From: Candidatus Melainabacteria bacterium
GTDB taxonomy: Bacteria; Cyanobacteriota; Vampirovibrionia; Obscuribacterales; Obscuribacteraceae
NCBI GenBank assembly: GCA_003151275.1
Contig: PLXC01000080.1
Location: forward strand, 23,034-85,345
Reading direction: 5' to 3'
DNA: 62,312 nt
In this document: piece by piece, positions 35,899 through 44,109 of the stretch
Layout of the letters: the number at the start of each line of letters is the position of its first letter
Numbering within the stretch: the stretch's first letter is position 1
Made by a program: the position numbers and the translations under genes
The notes under the pieces: generated by a model
The model's input: the letters and a program-made list of their open reading frames with translations, nothing else
Database searches by the model: none
Told to the model about the DNA's origin: nothing

Positions 35899-36687
35899 AT
35901 GAACGGCATCGCAGGCGAACAACGTGTAGCAGGGTCCAACGGCGCTGAAGCCCAGCAAGAGCAAGCCTCTCCGTGGGGACATGGACATGTTAACAGGATT
36001 AAGTCGATATTGGGATTGGACCAGGAACACAGCGTGCTGAGCAAGCTCGCTGCTCATACCAAGCGCAAGATGGCAGAGCTGGAAGCAAGAAAGGCTTCGA
36101 ACAATAGCGGCGCCCCTGATTGGGCCGCCTCGATGAAGCCAGAACCCTTTGGCAAAGGATTTCTCAAGGCCAGCAGCAAGCAATTCATGATTTCAGTTGG
36201 CATATTTTCGTTAATGGCATTCTGGTTGTGTGTGATTCGCACTGTTCATCACACCGATGATCACAACAGCACGAGCGAAAAGGCGCAGCAAATTGCTTCG
36301 AGCAATGCGCGCAATGACACCCCGCCTCAGGCATTACCTCCTCAAGCACTACCTTCCCAGACACTACCGCTTCAAAAGTCCGAGATGTCAGGAGACGTTC
36401 CGGCAAGTTTCGGCTCGCCCAACGCTAGTTTTGGCTCGCCCAACACAGTTGGCGGATATCAACATTCTGCGGTCCCTCAACCTGTAGTTCCGCAAACACC
36501 AGCAACCTATCCGCAGGCGACCTCGTCGCAACAAATGTTTTCACCCTATCCATCAATGTATTCGCCACCGACTCCGGGATATGGAACGCGAGTGCCGGCC
36601 AGTAACTTTTCAATGCAACAACAACCGGGATTGATTCCAGTTCACCAACACGCTGCCGCTCGCTATAAAGTTGTGGTGAATCGGTAG
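35899..36687 (+). CDS. Hypothetical single-pass membrane protein with Pro/Gln-rich tail
   Basis: This 262-aa protein has a charged cytoplasmic N-terminal region of about 95 residues, one membrane helix (FMISVGIFSLMAFWLCVIR, about residues 98-116), and a long disordered external tail of Pro, Gln, Ser and Ala with short duplications (PQALPPQALPSQ and two copies of ASFGSPN). ATG 35899 was chosen because AGAGGAG lies 6 bases upstream; a longer frame to 35866 is open but unsupported. I do not recognise the family. Confidence 0.75.
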   Translation: MNGIAGEQRVAGSNGAEAQQEQASPWGHGHVNRIKSILGLDQEHSVLSKLAAHTKRKMAELEARKASNNSGAPDWAASMKPEPFGKGFLKASSKQFMISVGIFSLMAFWLCVIRTVHHTDDHNSTSEKAQQIASSNARNDTPPQALPPQALPSQTLPLQKSEMSGDVPASFGSPNASFGSPNTVGGYQHSAVPQPVVPQTPATYPQATSSQQMFSPYPSMYSPPTPGYGTRVPASNFSMQQQPGLIPVHQHAAARYKVVVNR

Positions 36688-36723
36688 GTGCTCAAGACCG
36701 GCAGAGAGCTCAAAAATGATTTC

Positions 36724-36924
36724 TTAAGATGCGCGCCTGATATGGCGGACACGCTCACATTCTCTATCGTGTTGTACGTTTATCAGCTCATCAAGCGTCT
36801 CGATAGCTTCTTGATAGAAACCTCGGCGATGATAAAAGTCTGCTAGACGCTCCAGTTCGGCTTCGTCCAACAATGCGTCTGGGCGTTCATCCGCTCGCCG
36901 CTCGGGTTCAAATCTATAAGGCAT
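36724..36924 (-). CDS. Small TPR-like protein
   Basis: This 66-aa protein is highly charged; DEAELERLADFYHRRG and YQEAIETLDELI form one TPR-like helix pair. A strong SD (GGAGG, 9 bases before the ATG) supports it. It is downstream of potC on the same strand after 228 bases containing repeated TTGTC/GACAA sites. No function can be assigned. Confidence 0.6.
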   Translation of the reverse strand: MPYRFEPERRADERPDALLDEAELERLADFYHRRGFYQEAIETLDELINVQHDRECERVRHIRRAS

Positions 36925-37042
36925 TGGTCAAATCCTCCACGCTTCCTTCATGTAAATTGTCGTTTCTAATTGCATGTTGTTCCGGTTTAAGAACACCTTG
37001 CAACAATTAGAAAGATGAATTTGGATGCAATGGCTGAAACGG

Positions 37043-37110
37043 TTGTCCGACAGCGATTACTGGACAACTGAAACGATTTGTCAGACAAAGGCTAGTGGAT
37101 TAGTCGACAA
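37043..37110. repeat. Cluster of TTGTC-n-GACA palindromic sites
   Basis: Three related sites occur: TTGTCCGACA (37043-37052), TTGTCAGACAA (37078-37088) and TAGTCGACAA (37101-37110). A GGACAA half-site (37062-37067) also pairs with the first TTGTCC. The first two follow a repeated CTGAAACG. The arrangement suits binding of a dimeric regulator upstream of the 66-aa gene, which starts 119 bases away; no regulator is known. Confidence 0.45.
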
Positions 37111-37152
37111 AGCGAGGGTGATCGGATGGATCCGTTCCACCCCATAGCATCA

Positions 37153-37929
37153 TCACGTCACTTCCTTACGCCGTATAAATTCCGCCACGAGTGTAATTGC
37201 AACTGTGGCTACAATCATCAAAGTGGAGAGCGCATTTATCTCTGGGCTAACGCCAAACTTGACCAAGCTATAGATTCTCAAAGGCAAAGTAGTGCTTCCG
37301 ACACCAGCCGTAAACTGAGTAATTACAAAGTCGTCGAGGGATAAAACAAATGCTAATAGGCATCCTGCTATTATTCCCGGCATCAACAATGGCAAAGTCA
37401 CACGAAAAAATGCCATTACCGGCGATGCACCAAGATCTTGAGCAGCTTCTTCGAGGCGCTTATCCATGCCCTCCAATCTTCCCATCACTGTCAAAGTGAC
37501 GTATGCCACGCAAAAGACTATGTGAGAAACAATAATTGTGGAGAGGCTCAAGTTGACACCCAAAGCCACGAATAGAATCAAAGCAGCAACAGCCATAGCT
37601 ATTTCAGGAATTAAAATAGGCAGCATTAAGAGACCACGGTAAGCACCCTTGCCGGCAAAATGTTGTCGCGAAAGCCCCACAGCAGCCATGGTGCCCATGA
37701 TACCACTGACGGTGACCGCACAAAGTGCCACTATGATGCTATTGAGTAGGGCTGAAATCAGTGATTGATCAGTGACAAGCTTCTCATACCACTTAGTGGT
37801 AAAACCAGTCCAATGAACTGCCATCCTGGACTCATCGAAACTGAACAAGATCAGCACTATGATCGGTAAGTAGAGAAAGCCATAAATGAACACAGCAACC
37901 ACAGCCAACCATTTTGGTTTATTGAGCAT
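37153..37929 (-). CDS. potC: Spermidine/putrescine-type ABC transporter permease
   Basis: This 258-aa inner-membrane protein has six hydrophobic segments and the PotC pattern: YLPIIVLILFSFDES at the N-terminus, LLNSIIVALCAV, and the EAA loop EEAAQDLGASPVMAFFRVTL facing the ATPase. PotC pairs with PotB, PotA and PotD to import polyamines. None of these is adjacent; the gene is the last of its group, overlapping the YgfZ-TPR gene by 11 bases. Substrate assignment rests on family likeness. Confidence 0.88.
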   Translation of the reverse strand: MLNKPKWLAVVAVFIYGFLYLPIIVLILFSFDESRMAVHWTGFTTKWYEKLVTDQSLISALLNSIIVALCAVTVSGIMGTMAAVGLSRQHFAGKGAYRGLLMLPILIPEIAMAVAALILFVALGVNLSLSTIIVSHIVFCVAYVTLTVMGRLEGMDKRLEEAAQDLGASPVMAFFRVTLPLLMPGIIAGCLLAFVLSLDDFVITQFTAGVGSTTLPLRIYSLVKFGVSPEINALSTLMIVATVAITLVAEFIRRKEVT

Positions 37930-39661
37930 TCTTCAAGCGTGCTTGCAGTATTAACAATCGTCTCTGCATGTCGTTCATCGGGCTCATGTCACCACGCTTC
38001 GATGCAACTTCAATGCCCAAAACATAGGTGTCGATCGCCTCTTGATCTTTCCCCAAGCCTTCATAGGCTTCGGCCAAAGCAACATACGCCACCGTATGCG
38101 AAGCTTTGATCTCAATTGCTTTTTTCAGATATGAAATAGCCTCTTCGAATCTATCCAGCGCGACCAGGCAACTTCCAATGCCATAATTAGCCAGCAAGTC
38201 GTCGTTATCTATTTCGAGTACTTGCTTAAACATCTCCAGTCGTTGGGTCGCTTCTTCCATGCGACGCTTTTTGTCTTCTTCATCTTTTTGTGCTTGTGAC
38301 GCTTGTTGCGCAACCTCTCTCATCCTGATGCTCAGTGAGATCGCTTTCTCTTCTTCTGCTTCGTCTTTTAGTCCTTTCTCAACGTAAAAGACTGACAAGT
38401 TTGTGTGCGCCATGACCGAATCAGGATTTAATTCAACAAGTCTCTTCATCAAATTGATAGCTTCGTCGATTTGTCCACGCTTGTGCAGAATCACACCGAG
38501 CGCTTCATATGCGTCCTCAAATTTCGGGTCCAAATCAAGAGCTTCTCTCAGCAATGAAACCGCTTCACTCTGCGCTGCATCATTTGCTTCTTTGGTGTAG
38601 AGTCTCAATGCCCTCTCATAGAATTCTCGCGCTCGCTCAGTCGAACTTCTGCTTTGCACGAACGGCAACATTTTCACGGTCACTGTACATGGTTTGCCCT
38701 CGATGTTCCCCTCGATTTTTTTGTCTGGGACGCGGAACTCACGTTTCACAAAGGCAAGTGCAATCGTAGTGTTCAGAGTGGGTGAAAAGCAGTTGCTTTT
38801 TACCCAGGCGATGTCACCACTGTCAGTGCTGATTTTGGTATCCAACTTGACTGACGCATGATCCTCCGACCTAAAAATCAGACCGACCAAACCTCGAGTT
38901 GGTGCGCCCTGACTCTTGACTCGAGCCAGAACCTCCTGTCCTAAAAAGCACCCTTTGGTATAACTTACTGCTTTGTCTTCCAGCCCAGCTTCGGGCAAAA
39001 AATTGTCTTCCGAAAAATCCACACCAAAGATCGGCATGCCTGATTCAATCCTAGATACTTCCAAAAGTTCTGGAGTCAACTCGGTCATGTCGGCTTTTTT
39101 GCAAATCGCTTCAAGTTTTGGCACGATACTGTCCACATCATTGGCGGAAATGCGAATCAAGAAGCCATCTTCACCTGTAAGAGATTTCCTAAAAACATGG
39201 CAAGGGTGTTGAAACACCTTTGAGTCACAAACATCGTGCTGTAGTGATTCAGAACCAGGGGAATGTAATGCCGAAGCAACACACTGTAGGGCTTTCGGAC
39301 CTTGAACAGCGAAGAAGACGCCTTGATTGCTTGCGTCAACGAACTCCACTTTATCGGCAAAACGATACGAGTCCAAGTGCGTCATGATTCGTGCTATTTG
39401 GTCAGTCTCGGCAATAATTCGGAATGATTTATGCTTTCGATAAAGCTGAAAGAATGCCTTTACGTGCGCCTTTCGATCCAAAATACAAGAAAGCTGAGAG
39501 CTCATTTCCTCTAATTTCAGAACGTCGTTTGTTGTCTGCGATTGGAGGAATCGCGGTGCGTCGGCGCCGTATATTTCCAACAGCCCAATATTCTCGACGC
39601 GACCATAAGCTCCGCATTCACGAAGTATAGAAAGTGATGACTCGATAGTTTTCTGGAGCAT
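37919..39661 (-). CDS. ygfZ: YgfZ/GcvT-like folate-binding protein fused to TPR repeats
   Basis: In this 580-aa protein, residues 1-340 match the YgfZ (GcvT-related) family: LLEIYGADAPRFLQSQTTND at the start and the signature KGCFLGQEVLARVKSQG, including the conserved Cys. YgfZ helps maintain certain Fe-S enzymes in a folate-dependent way. From about 345 the protein continues into TPR repeats (for example DAYEALGVILHKRGQIDEA) to the end, with a charged coil near 440. Ordinary YgfZ is about 330 aa, so the TPR half is an added domain. An ErpA/IscA-type gene lies upstream but behind a terminator; potC overlaps downstream. Confidence 0.88.
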   Translation of the reverse strand: MLQKTIESSLSILRECGAYGRVENIGLLEIYGADAPRFLQSQTTNDVLKLEEMSSQLSCILDRKAHVKAFFQLYRKHKSFRIIAETDQIARIMTHLDSYRFADKVEFVDASNQGVFFAVQGPKALQCVASALHSPGSESLQHDVCDSKVFQHPCHVFRKSLTGEDGFLIRISANDVDSIVPKLEAICKKADMTELTPELLEVSRIESGMPIFGVDFSEDNFLPEAGLEDKAVSYTKGCFLGQEVLARVKSQGAPTRGLVGLIFRSEDHASVKLDTKISTDSGDIAWVKSNCFSPTLNTTIALAFVKREFRVPDKKIEGNIEGKPCTVTVKMLPFVQSRSSTERAREFYERALRLYTKEANDAAQSEAVSLLREALDLDPKFEDAYEALGVILHKRGQIDEAINLMKRLVELNPDSVMAHTNLSVFYVEKGLKDEAEEEKAISLSIRMREVAQQASQAQKDEEDKKRRMEEATQRLEMFKQVLEIDNDDLLANYGIGSCLVALDRFEEAISYLKKAIEIKASHTVAYVALAEAYEGLGKDQEAIDTYVLGIEVASKRGDMSPMNDMQRRLLILQARLKNAQ

Positions 39662-39723
39662 TCTTCTCAGGTCTGAACCGTTTATATTTTACTGCCTGAG
39701 CAATCAAGAAACTTCAGGAAACA

Positions 39724-39754
39724 AAACTACCCGGACAAGAGGCCCGAGTAGTTT
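39724..39754 (-). terminator. Rho-independent terminator after the erpA/iscA-like gene
   Basis: AAACTAC (39724-39730) pairs with GTAGTTT (39748-39754), with CGG/CCG inside past one mismatch and a nine-base loop. On the minus strand the stem is followed by TTTTGTTT. It lies 30 bases past the erpA-like stop. Confidence 0.65.
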
Positions 39755-39783
39755 GAAATTTAGCCAGCCAGATGCGCTGAGCG

Positions 39784-40134
39784 CTAAACCGTGAATGAGC
39801 TTCCGCACCCACATGAGCTCTTAGCTTGGGGATTCTTGATTACAAATCCCTTACCCTCTAAGCCGCTTTGAAAGTCGAGAGTTGTTCCCTTTAGATAAAT
39901 CGAACTCTTCGGATCGATGAAAACCTTGACACCATGGGCTTCAACGATATTATCCTTTTCTTGAGCGTTATCGAAGCTCAAACCGTAGGACATCCCCGAG
40001 CAGCCGCCGCCTCGGATTTCCAGACGCAAACCAGACTTGTCTGGATCTTCAGCGAGTAGTTTTCTAACTTCTTCTGCTGCCTGCTCAGTGATGTTCACGA
40101 GCGCTGGAGCTGTTGCTGTCGTACTTTCTGACAT
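39784..40134 (-). CDS. A-type Fe-S cluster carrier (ErpA/IscA/SufA family)
   Basis: This 116-aa protein has the three conserved cysteines of A-type carriers: one in GGGCSGMSYGL and two in the C-terminal SSCGCGSSF. Such proteins receive a [2Fe-2S] or [4Fe-4S] cluster from a scaffold and pass it to target enzymes. I cannot choose between ErpA, IscA and SufA by sequence, and no isc or suf genes are adjacent. SD GAGG lies 8 bases before the ATG. The YgfZ-like gene, also tied to Fe-S enzymes, is next downstream. Confidence 0.95.
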   Translation of the reverse strand: MSESTTATAPALVNITEQAAEEVRKLLAEDPDKSGLRLEIRGGGCSGMSYGLSFDNAQEKDNIVEAHGVKVFIDPKSSIYLKGTTLDFQSGLEGKGFVIKNPQAKSSCGCGSSFTV

Positions 40135-40389
40135 TACTGAATCCTCATAAAAGTTGGTCTATAGTCCTTACTGGAACATTTATAGACTGTTTCCTATGTA
40201 AATCTATCATATGACAACGCCTGTTTACCAAGTGGTAACTATTTCTTTAGAAGAAGATAGACCACGCGAAATTTTAGAGCGCCAGGGCTGGGGAAAAATA
40301 TTGAACAGTTACGCAAGCGTTCCCACGCGGTATGGCAACCTTGCGCCGTTGCGATTTTGGAATATTGTGCCCCAATCGAGTTTCCGGAA

Positions 40390-40872
40390 ATGATATCTAT
40401 TGCAGTGCTCAAAAAACGTAATTGGTTAGGCAAAGTTTTGAAATCAAACATTCACATCAAGAAAATATGGTTCGATGACGATGTTATTGAACTGAAAATA
40501 GAAGTATCCAACGGCGATTCAACTTTCTCCAACAGGGTCTATGTCGGACCTCAGAAGTTTGAAGAAGTAGTGAAAGATCTAGACAGCTTCAAGCAAGACA
40601 TTCATGGCGGAATCTACGATATTACATTTGGTGCATTTGGCCCTGAATATGCCAATGGAGGATTTCAGGCGCGGTTGCATTTTCATGTCCCGGGAAAGTT
40701 GAATATCTCGACGTATCAACAGTCAGATTACGAAGAGTTTTCAAAGAACAAAGTTGCAAGTGAAGCACGACTGTATTTAAAATCTGAGCCGACGCTGTTG
40801 GATAATTTCATTATCGAACTCAGATCCATAAGTGCAGGAAACAGTCAGGAAGCAACTTTTGAATGTATCTAA
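40390..40872 (+). CDS. Hypothetical protein, possibly DUF6228-like
   Basis: This protein of 160 aa from ATG 40390 is a small soluble alpha/beta protein with GPEYANGGFQARLHFHVPG near the middle; the layout recalls DUF6228-type proteins, a weak assignment from memory. The frame stays open upstream to 40261 and reads protein-like (IEQLRKRSHAVWQPCAVAI), but the only usual start there is TTG 40357, with CTG 40288 and ATT 40300 (GGGG 6 bases upstream) as odd options. The true N-terminus is unsettled; a short duplicated or decayed 5' part is possible. Confidence 0.65.
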   Translation: MISIAVLKKRNWLGKVLKSNIHIKKIWFDDDVIELKIEVSNGDSTFSNRVYVGPQKFEEVVKDLDSFKQDIHGGIYDITFGAFGPEYANGGFQARLHFHVPGKLNISTYQQSDYEEFSKNKVASEARLYLKSEPTLLDNFIIELRSISAGNSQEATFECI

Positions 40873-41048
40873 ACTTGGACGTCTCTGGTGTATGGCATAA
40901 CCTGATCATCAGCGAGCCTGATTACCTACAATCAGCACTTGTTGCTATTGCATTAGACCAAGACTGTGTTAATTATGTGTCCGCTTGATCAGCCACGAAG
41001 CCGGGCTACATTGGTTATGCTGCGCCAGCTTCGGACCATAGGCACCAA

Positions 41049-41330
41049 CTAGCGGATATGATAAACGGAAAGATTATTAGACTTAGCAAACGTTTCCAAG
41101 CTGACGAATTGATCGACTGCCAAAAGAGTTCGATCCACTAACAGCCCTAGGGTCTTGCTTTCAGTAACTTTGATCGCGTCCCGAACTCGATCTACAATAG
41201 AGGCATCAGGCTGCACCTCAGTAGTTTCAAGATCGGCATCCATTCCCGATTCAACCAGCCAATTCTGCATCCGGGACAATATAATCGGATCAGCACCAGA
41301 CGGGATAATACCGATAATCACGTTAGACAT
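41049..41330 (-). CDS. Small hypothetical protein
   Basis: This 93-aa protein starts MSNVIIGIIPSGADP, with alternating beta and helix segments and a C-terminal half with KTLGLLVDRTLLAVDQ. It looks like a small alpha/beta (perhaps Rossmann-like) domain. SD GAGG lies 5 bases before the ATG. It follows the kinase-LRR remnant on the same strand by 34 bases. No family is recognised. Confidence 0.65.
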   Translation of the reverse strand: MSNVIIGIIPSGADPIILSRMQNWLVESGMDADLETTEVQPDASIVDRVRDAIKVTESKTLGLLVDRTLLAVDQFVSLETFAKSNNLSVYHIR

Positions 41331-41364
41331 AACACCTCAACTTACGTCGAGAAATCATATCATC

Positions 41365-41690
41365 TCAAATCGGTTCTTTGTCTTGACGAAATGGATGCTG
41401 ATCGTCGTAAATCACACATTTGGCTAGCTGCTGATGCAGCCTTGCGAGAGCCGGTGCAGATACATGCGGGCAGTGTTGAACATGCAACTCTCTCAAATTT
41501 TTAAGCGCCGATAATTGTCCGATCGCCCTATCGGTGATTTCAGTGCCGTCCAGCTCCAGAACCCTCCGAGGAAAGAAACGATTTCGTATTTGCCGGCGAT
41601 TACTTTTCCAATAAGAGAACTCGAGTCAGGGCCGCTGGGGACACCGAATGCAGTGGCGCTAGACTTTGAAACAGATTTGCACTGTTTCAT
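41365..41690 (-). pseudogene. Remnant of a Ser/Thr kinase-LRR gene with its middle deleted
   Basis: The first 50 or so codons end in SLIGKVIAGKYEIVSFLG, the start of a eukaryotic-type kinase domain just before its glycine loop. The frame then shifts by one and continues with LELDGTEITDRAIGQLSAL and LRELHVQHCPHVSAPALARL, leucine-rich repeats like those ending the intact protein at 44853-46943, then stops at 41365-41367. The join is near 41563-41571. Almost the whole kinase, membrane helix and most repeats are missing. It is a deletion relic and probably not functional. Confidence 0.75.
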
Positions 41691-41765
41691 CAGGGTTGAC
41701 GTTATTTGCAATGTCCGATAGTATCTTAGGATATTTCCCAGCGGTAAACCTCAAAGGAGGGCCTT

Positions 41766-41837
41766 ATGAACACTGTAATTGTAGTAATCGGACGCTATGC
41801 AGTTGTGCGTTGTCGCGCTCCTTTCAGAATAAGCTGA
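41766..41837 (+). CDS. Possible 23-codon leader ORF upstream of rsgA
   Basis: ATG 41766 has a near-perfect SD (AAGGAGG, 41754-41760) 5 bases upstream and opens 23 codons (MNTVIVVIGRYAVVRCR..., stop TGA 41835-41837). It ends 91 bases before rsgA. The SD is the best in this region, better than that of rsgA. It could be a leader peptide, a small membrane-associated peptide, or the leftover start of a lost gene. Confidence 0.4.
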   Translation: MNTVIVVIGRYAVVRCRAPFRIS

Positions 41838-41880
41838 AACAGTTCTGTCTTAGCTAAGCACAATCGCCGCAACTCCTTGC

Positions 41881-41919
41881 GTCCTTAAATTTCGCCGTTT
41901 ACGCGTTTTTTAAAAGGAC
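41881..41919 (+). promoter_or_regulatory. Hairpin that could hide the rsgA ribosome binding site
   Basis: GTCCTT (41881-41886) pairs with AAGGAC (41914-41919), which is the only SD-like sequence before the rsgA ATG. The six-pair stem has a 27-base, A/T-rich loop. It could lower rsgA translation, or open when the upstream small ORF is read. Confidence 0.35.
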
Positions 41920-41928
41920 ATTCTGATC

Positions 41929-42936
41929 ATGATTCCACACGCCTTTTCGGCGCTAGTTGTAGCGCCCAAGGTCTGCGGCCGCATAGTGGCTAACGACCGA
42001 AGTCTGTACATAGTTGAAACTGAACATGGTGAACACCATGCTCAAATAGTTGGCGCCTTCCGTTATCAAACACAGGATCCAAGAGACTTCCCAGTCGTTG
42101 GAGACTACGTTTCTTTGACGCCGAATGACGACAATTTCATGATTGAATCCGTGATGCCACGGACCAATTTGTTTGCCAGACGGGCAAAGGATGGCAGTCA
42201 CTACCTACAACCAATTGCAGCTAACATTGACACACTGTTTGTGACAGTGGCAGTTAACCGCGATTTCAACATCAGAAGGTTGGAGCGTTATGTTGTGTCG
42301 GCTGCAGCCTTTGATGTTCCATTCGCCATTGCGCTAACCAAAATAGACTTGGTTGAAGAACCAAATTTATTCATCGATTCGATAAAAGAATTTCTGAACG
42401 ACATTCCTGTCGTCGCCCTGAGCTCACTAGATGGACGCGGATTCGATGATTTGTTGGCCTTCTGCGGTCCAGAGCGAACGATTGCATTCGTCGGCTCGAG
42501 CGGCGTCGGCAAGTCGACTCTGATCAATTCGTTACTGGATAAACCGGTGATGGAAGTCGGAGATATCCGCGAACAAGATGGTCGCGGTCGACATACAACG
42601 ACGCGTCGACTGTTGCTGCATCGCTCAGATGGGACAGCCATTATCGACACGCCCGGCATGCGCGAATTTTCACTTGCTGAAGCGAACAATGGTGTCAGTG
42701 AAGTGTTTAAAGAAATAACTGCAATCGCGCAAGAGTGCAAATACAAAGATTGCAAACACAATGAAGAACCTGGTTGTGCGGTGCGGGACACTGTTGATGA
42801 AAGTAGACTAGCGAGTTGGCGAAAGCTTGAACGCGAAGCTGCATTTGAAGCCCGCAAAACAGATCGCAGAGCAGCCGTCGCCGAAAAGGAGCGCTGGAAA
42901 GCTATTCACAAAGCGAATCGTCGTCGGCAACGTTAG
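41929..42936 (+). CDS. rsgA: Ribosome small-subunit-dependent GTPase A
   Basis: This 335-aa protein has an N-terminal OB-fold (PVVGDYVSLTP), a circularly permuted GTPase with G4 (TKID) ahead of the P-loop GSSGVGKST and DTPGMREF, and a C-terminal zinc-binding region (CKYKDCKHNEEPGC) with a basic tail. RsgA/YjeQ helps mature the 30S subunit and checks the decoding centre. The order of motifs and length match the family. The ATG follows AAAAGGAC at a rather long 9 bases. It converges on the WD40 gene with a 5-base gap. Confidence 0.97.
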   Translation: MIPHAFSALVVAPKVCGRIVANDRSLYIVETEHGEHHAQIVGAFRYQTQDPRDFPVVGDYVSLTPNDDNFMIESVMPRTNLFARRAKDGSHYLQPIAANIDTLFVTVAVNRDFNIRRLERYVVSAAAFDVPFAIALTKIDLVEEPNLFIDSIKEFLNDIPVVALSSLDGRGFDDLLAFCGPERTIAFVGSSGVGKSTLINSLLDKPVMEVGDIREQDGRGRHTTTRRLLLHRSDGTAIIDTPGMREFSLAEANNGVSEVFKEITAIAQECKYKDCKHNEEPGCAVRDTVDESRLASWRKLEREAAFEARKTDRRAAVAEKERWKAIHKANRRRQR

Positions 42937-42941
42937 TGGGT

Positions 42942-44003
42942 CTAGGGAAGCCTGTAAAGCATCACGCTTTTGCTGTCACTGCCTGAAAGCAACTGCGATC
43001 CATCTCCCGAAAAAGCAAACGCCCAACCGGCGGTCAGCCCGGTGAACTTACAATCCATCTGACCGGTCGCCGGATCCCACTTGCCCACAGTTTTATCCAA
43101 ACTGCCGGACATCAAACTCTTCCCATCGCTCGAATAAGCTACCCGCGAAACCCAGTCCGAATGTCCCAGTAGTTTCAGAATTGGAGCTTTCGTATCCATG
43201 TCCCAAACAATGACTCGGGTATCGGCACCACCTGATACTGCGTGCTTTCCATCGGGCGAGAATGCCACACTCAAAACATCATCCGTATGCCCGTTAAGCA
43301 CTGCGAGCGGTGCCAAAGTCTCCGCATCCAGCAATTTCAAGGAATGATCTTCCAAACCAACCAATAAAGTTTTTCCATCCGGCGAAACGGCCAAAGCATG
43401 CACTGCGCTTGGCGATATCGCCGAAGAAGTCCTGAGAACGCCAGTTGCGATGTCCCAACATTTGATCGTGCCGTCAAAATCGCCTGACATCAATCTTTGC
43501 CCATCGACCGATACTGCCAACGCTTTGACGTTATTTTTGTGACCCGTCAACGTGCGAAGCAGTTGACCATTGTTGGCATCCCAGATCCTCACGCCGAAAT
43601 CATCACAACCAGTGATGACAAACTTGCCATCTTGGCTGAACAAAACGGCGCCCACATTTCCGTTATTACCCTCTAATTTGAACAGTTCTTTGCCCGAGCC
43701 AAGATCCCACACACGTGCCGATTTGTCCTCGCTTCCAGAGATAGCTCGTTGTCCATCAGCTGAAAAATTTAGCGCTTTTATCCAGCCGATGTGCCCAACC
43801 ATCTCCTTGAGCTGATCCATCGATTTAGACGAGGCAGACATGGGAGCGCTCTCAATTGTTCTTGTCACAGTGGTTGTCGTTGCCGCCGCATCTACCGGTA
43901 TCGGAACAGACACAGTTTCACCAGCCAGAACAGCAGACGACGCGAACAATGTTGCGCACAAAGCGATCGCTAGCGACACCGTCCAGAAAAGAGCTTTCAA
44001 CAT
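42942..44003 (-). CDS. Secreted WD40-repeat protein
   Basis: This 353-aa protein has a signal peptide (MLKALFWTVSLAIALCATLF, ending near VLAGE), a Thr/Ser-rich spacer, and seven WD40 repeats of about 42 residues from residue 65 to the end (for example AISGSEDKSARVWDLGSG and AVSGGADTRVIVWDMDT). Seven repeats make one complete beta-propeller, a protein-binding platform. The signal places it outside the cytoplasm, which is unusual but seen in cyanobacterial relatives. ATG 44003 follows AGGTGG; the frame extends to a GTG at 44012. Confidence 0.9.
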   Translation of the reverse strand: MLKALFWTVSLAIALCATLFASSAVLAGETVSVPIPVDAAATTTTVTRTIESAPMSASSKSMDQLKEMVGHIGWIKALNFSADGQRAISGSEDKSARVWDLGSGKELFKLEGNNGNVGAVLFSQDGKFVITGCDDFGVRIWDANNGQLLRTLTGHKNNVKALAVSVDGQRLMSGDFDGTIKCWDIATGVLRTSSAISPSAVHALAVSPDGKTLLVGLEDHSLKLLDAETLAPLAVLNGHTDDVLSVAFSPDGKHAVSGGADTRVIVWDMDTKAPILKLLGHSDWVSRVAYSSDGKSLMSGSLDKTVGKWDPATGQMDCKFTGLTAGWAFAFSGDGSQLLSGSDSKSVMLYRLP

Positions 44004-44109
44004 GAGACCCACCTGAGGAGACAGCCCGCAGTTTACCAGATTCTCCTTAAACGTCCCTTCAGGGCAGAGCGGACGTCAACGCACTAACAGCTTTAAGGTT
44101 GCTGACCGT

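Noticed and set aside
40211..40393. Plus-strand 60-codon ORF before the DUF6228-like gene
   Set aside because: No SD, and the other frame over the same bases reads more protein-like and continues into the hypothetical gene.
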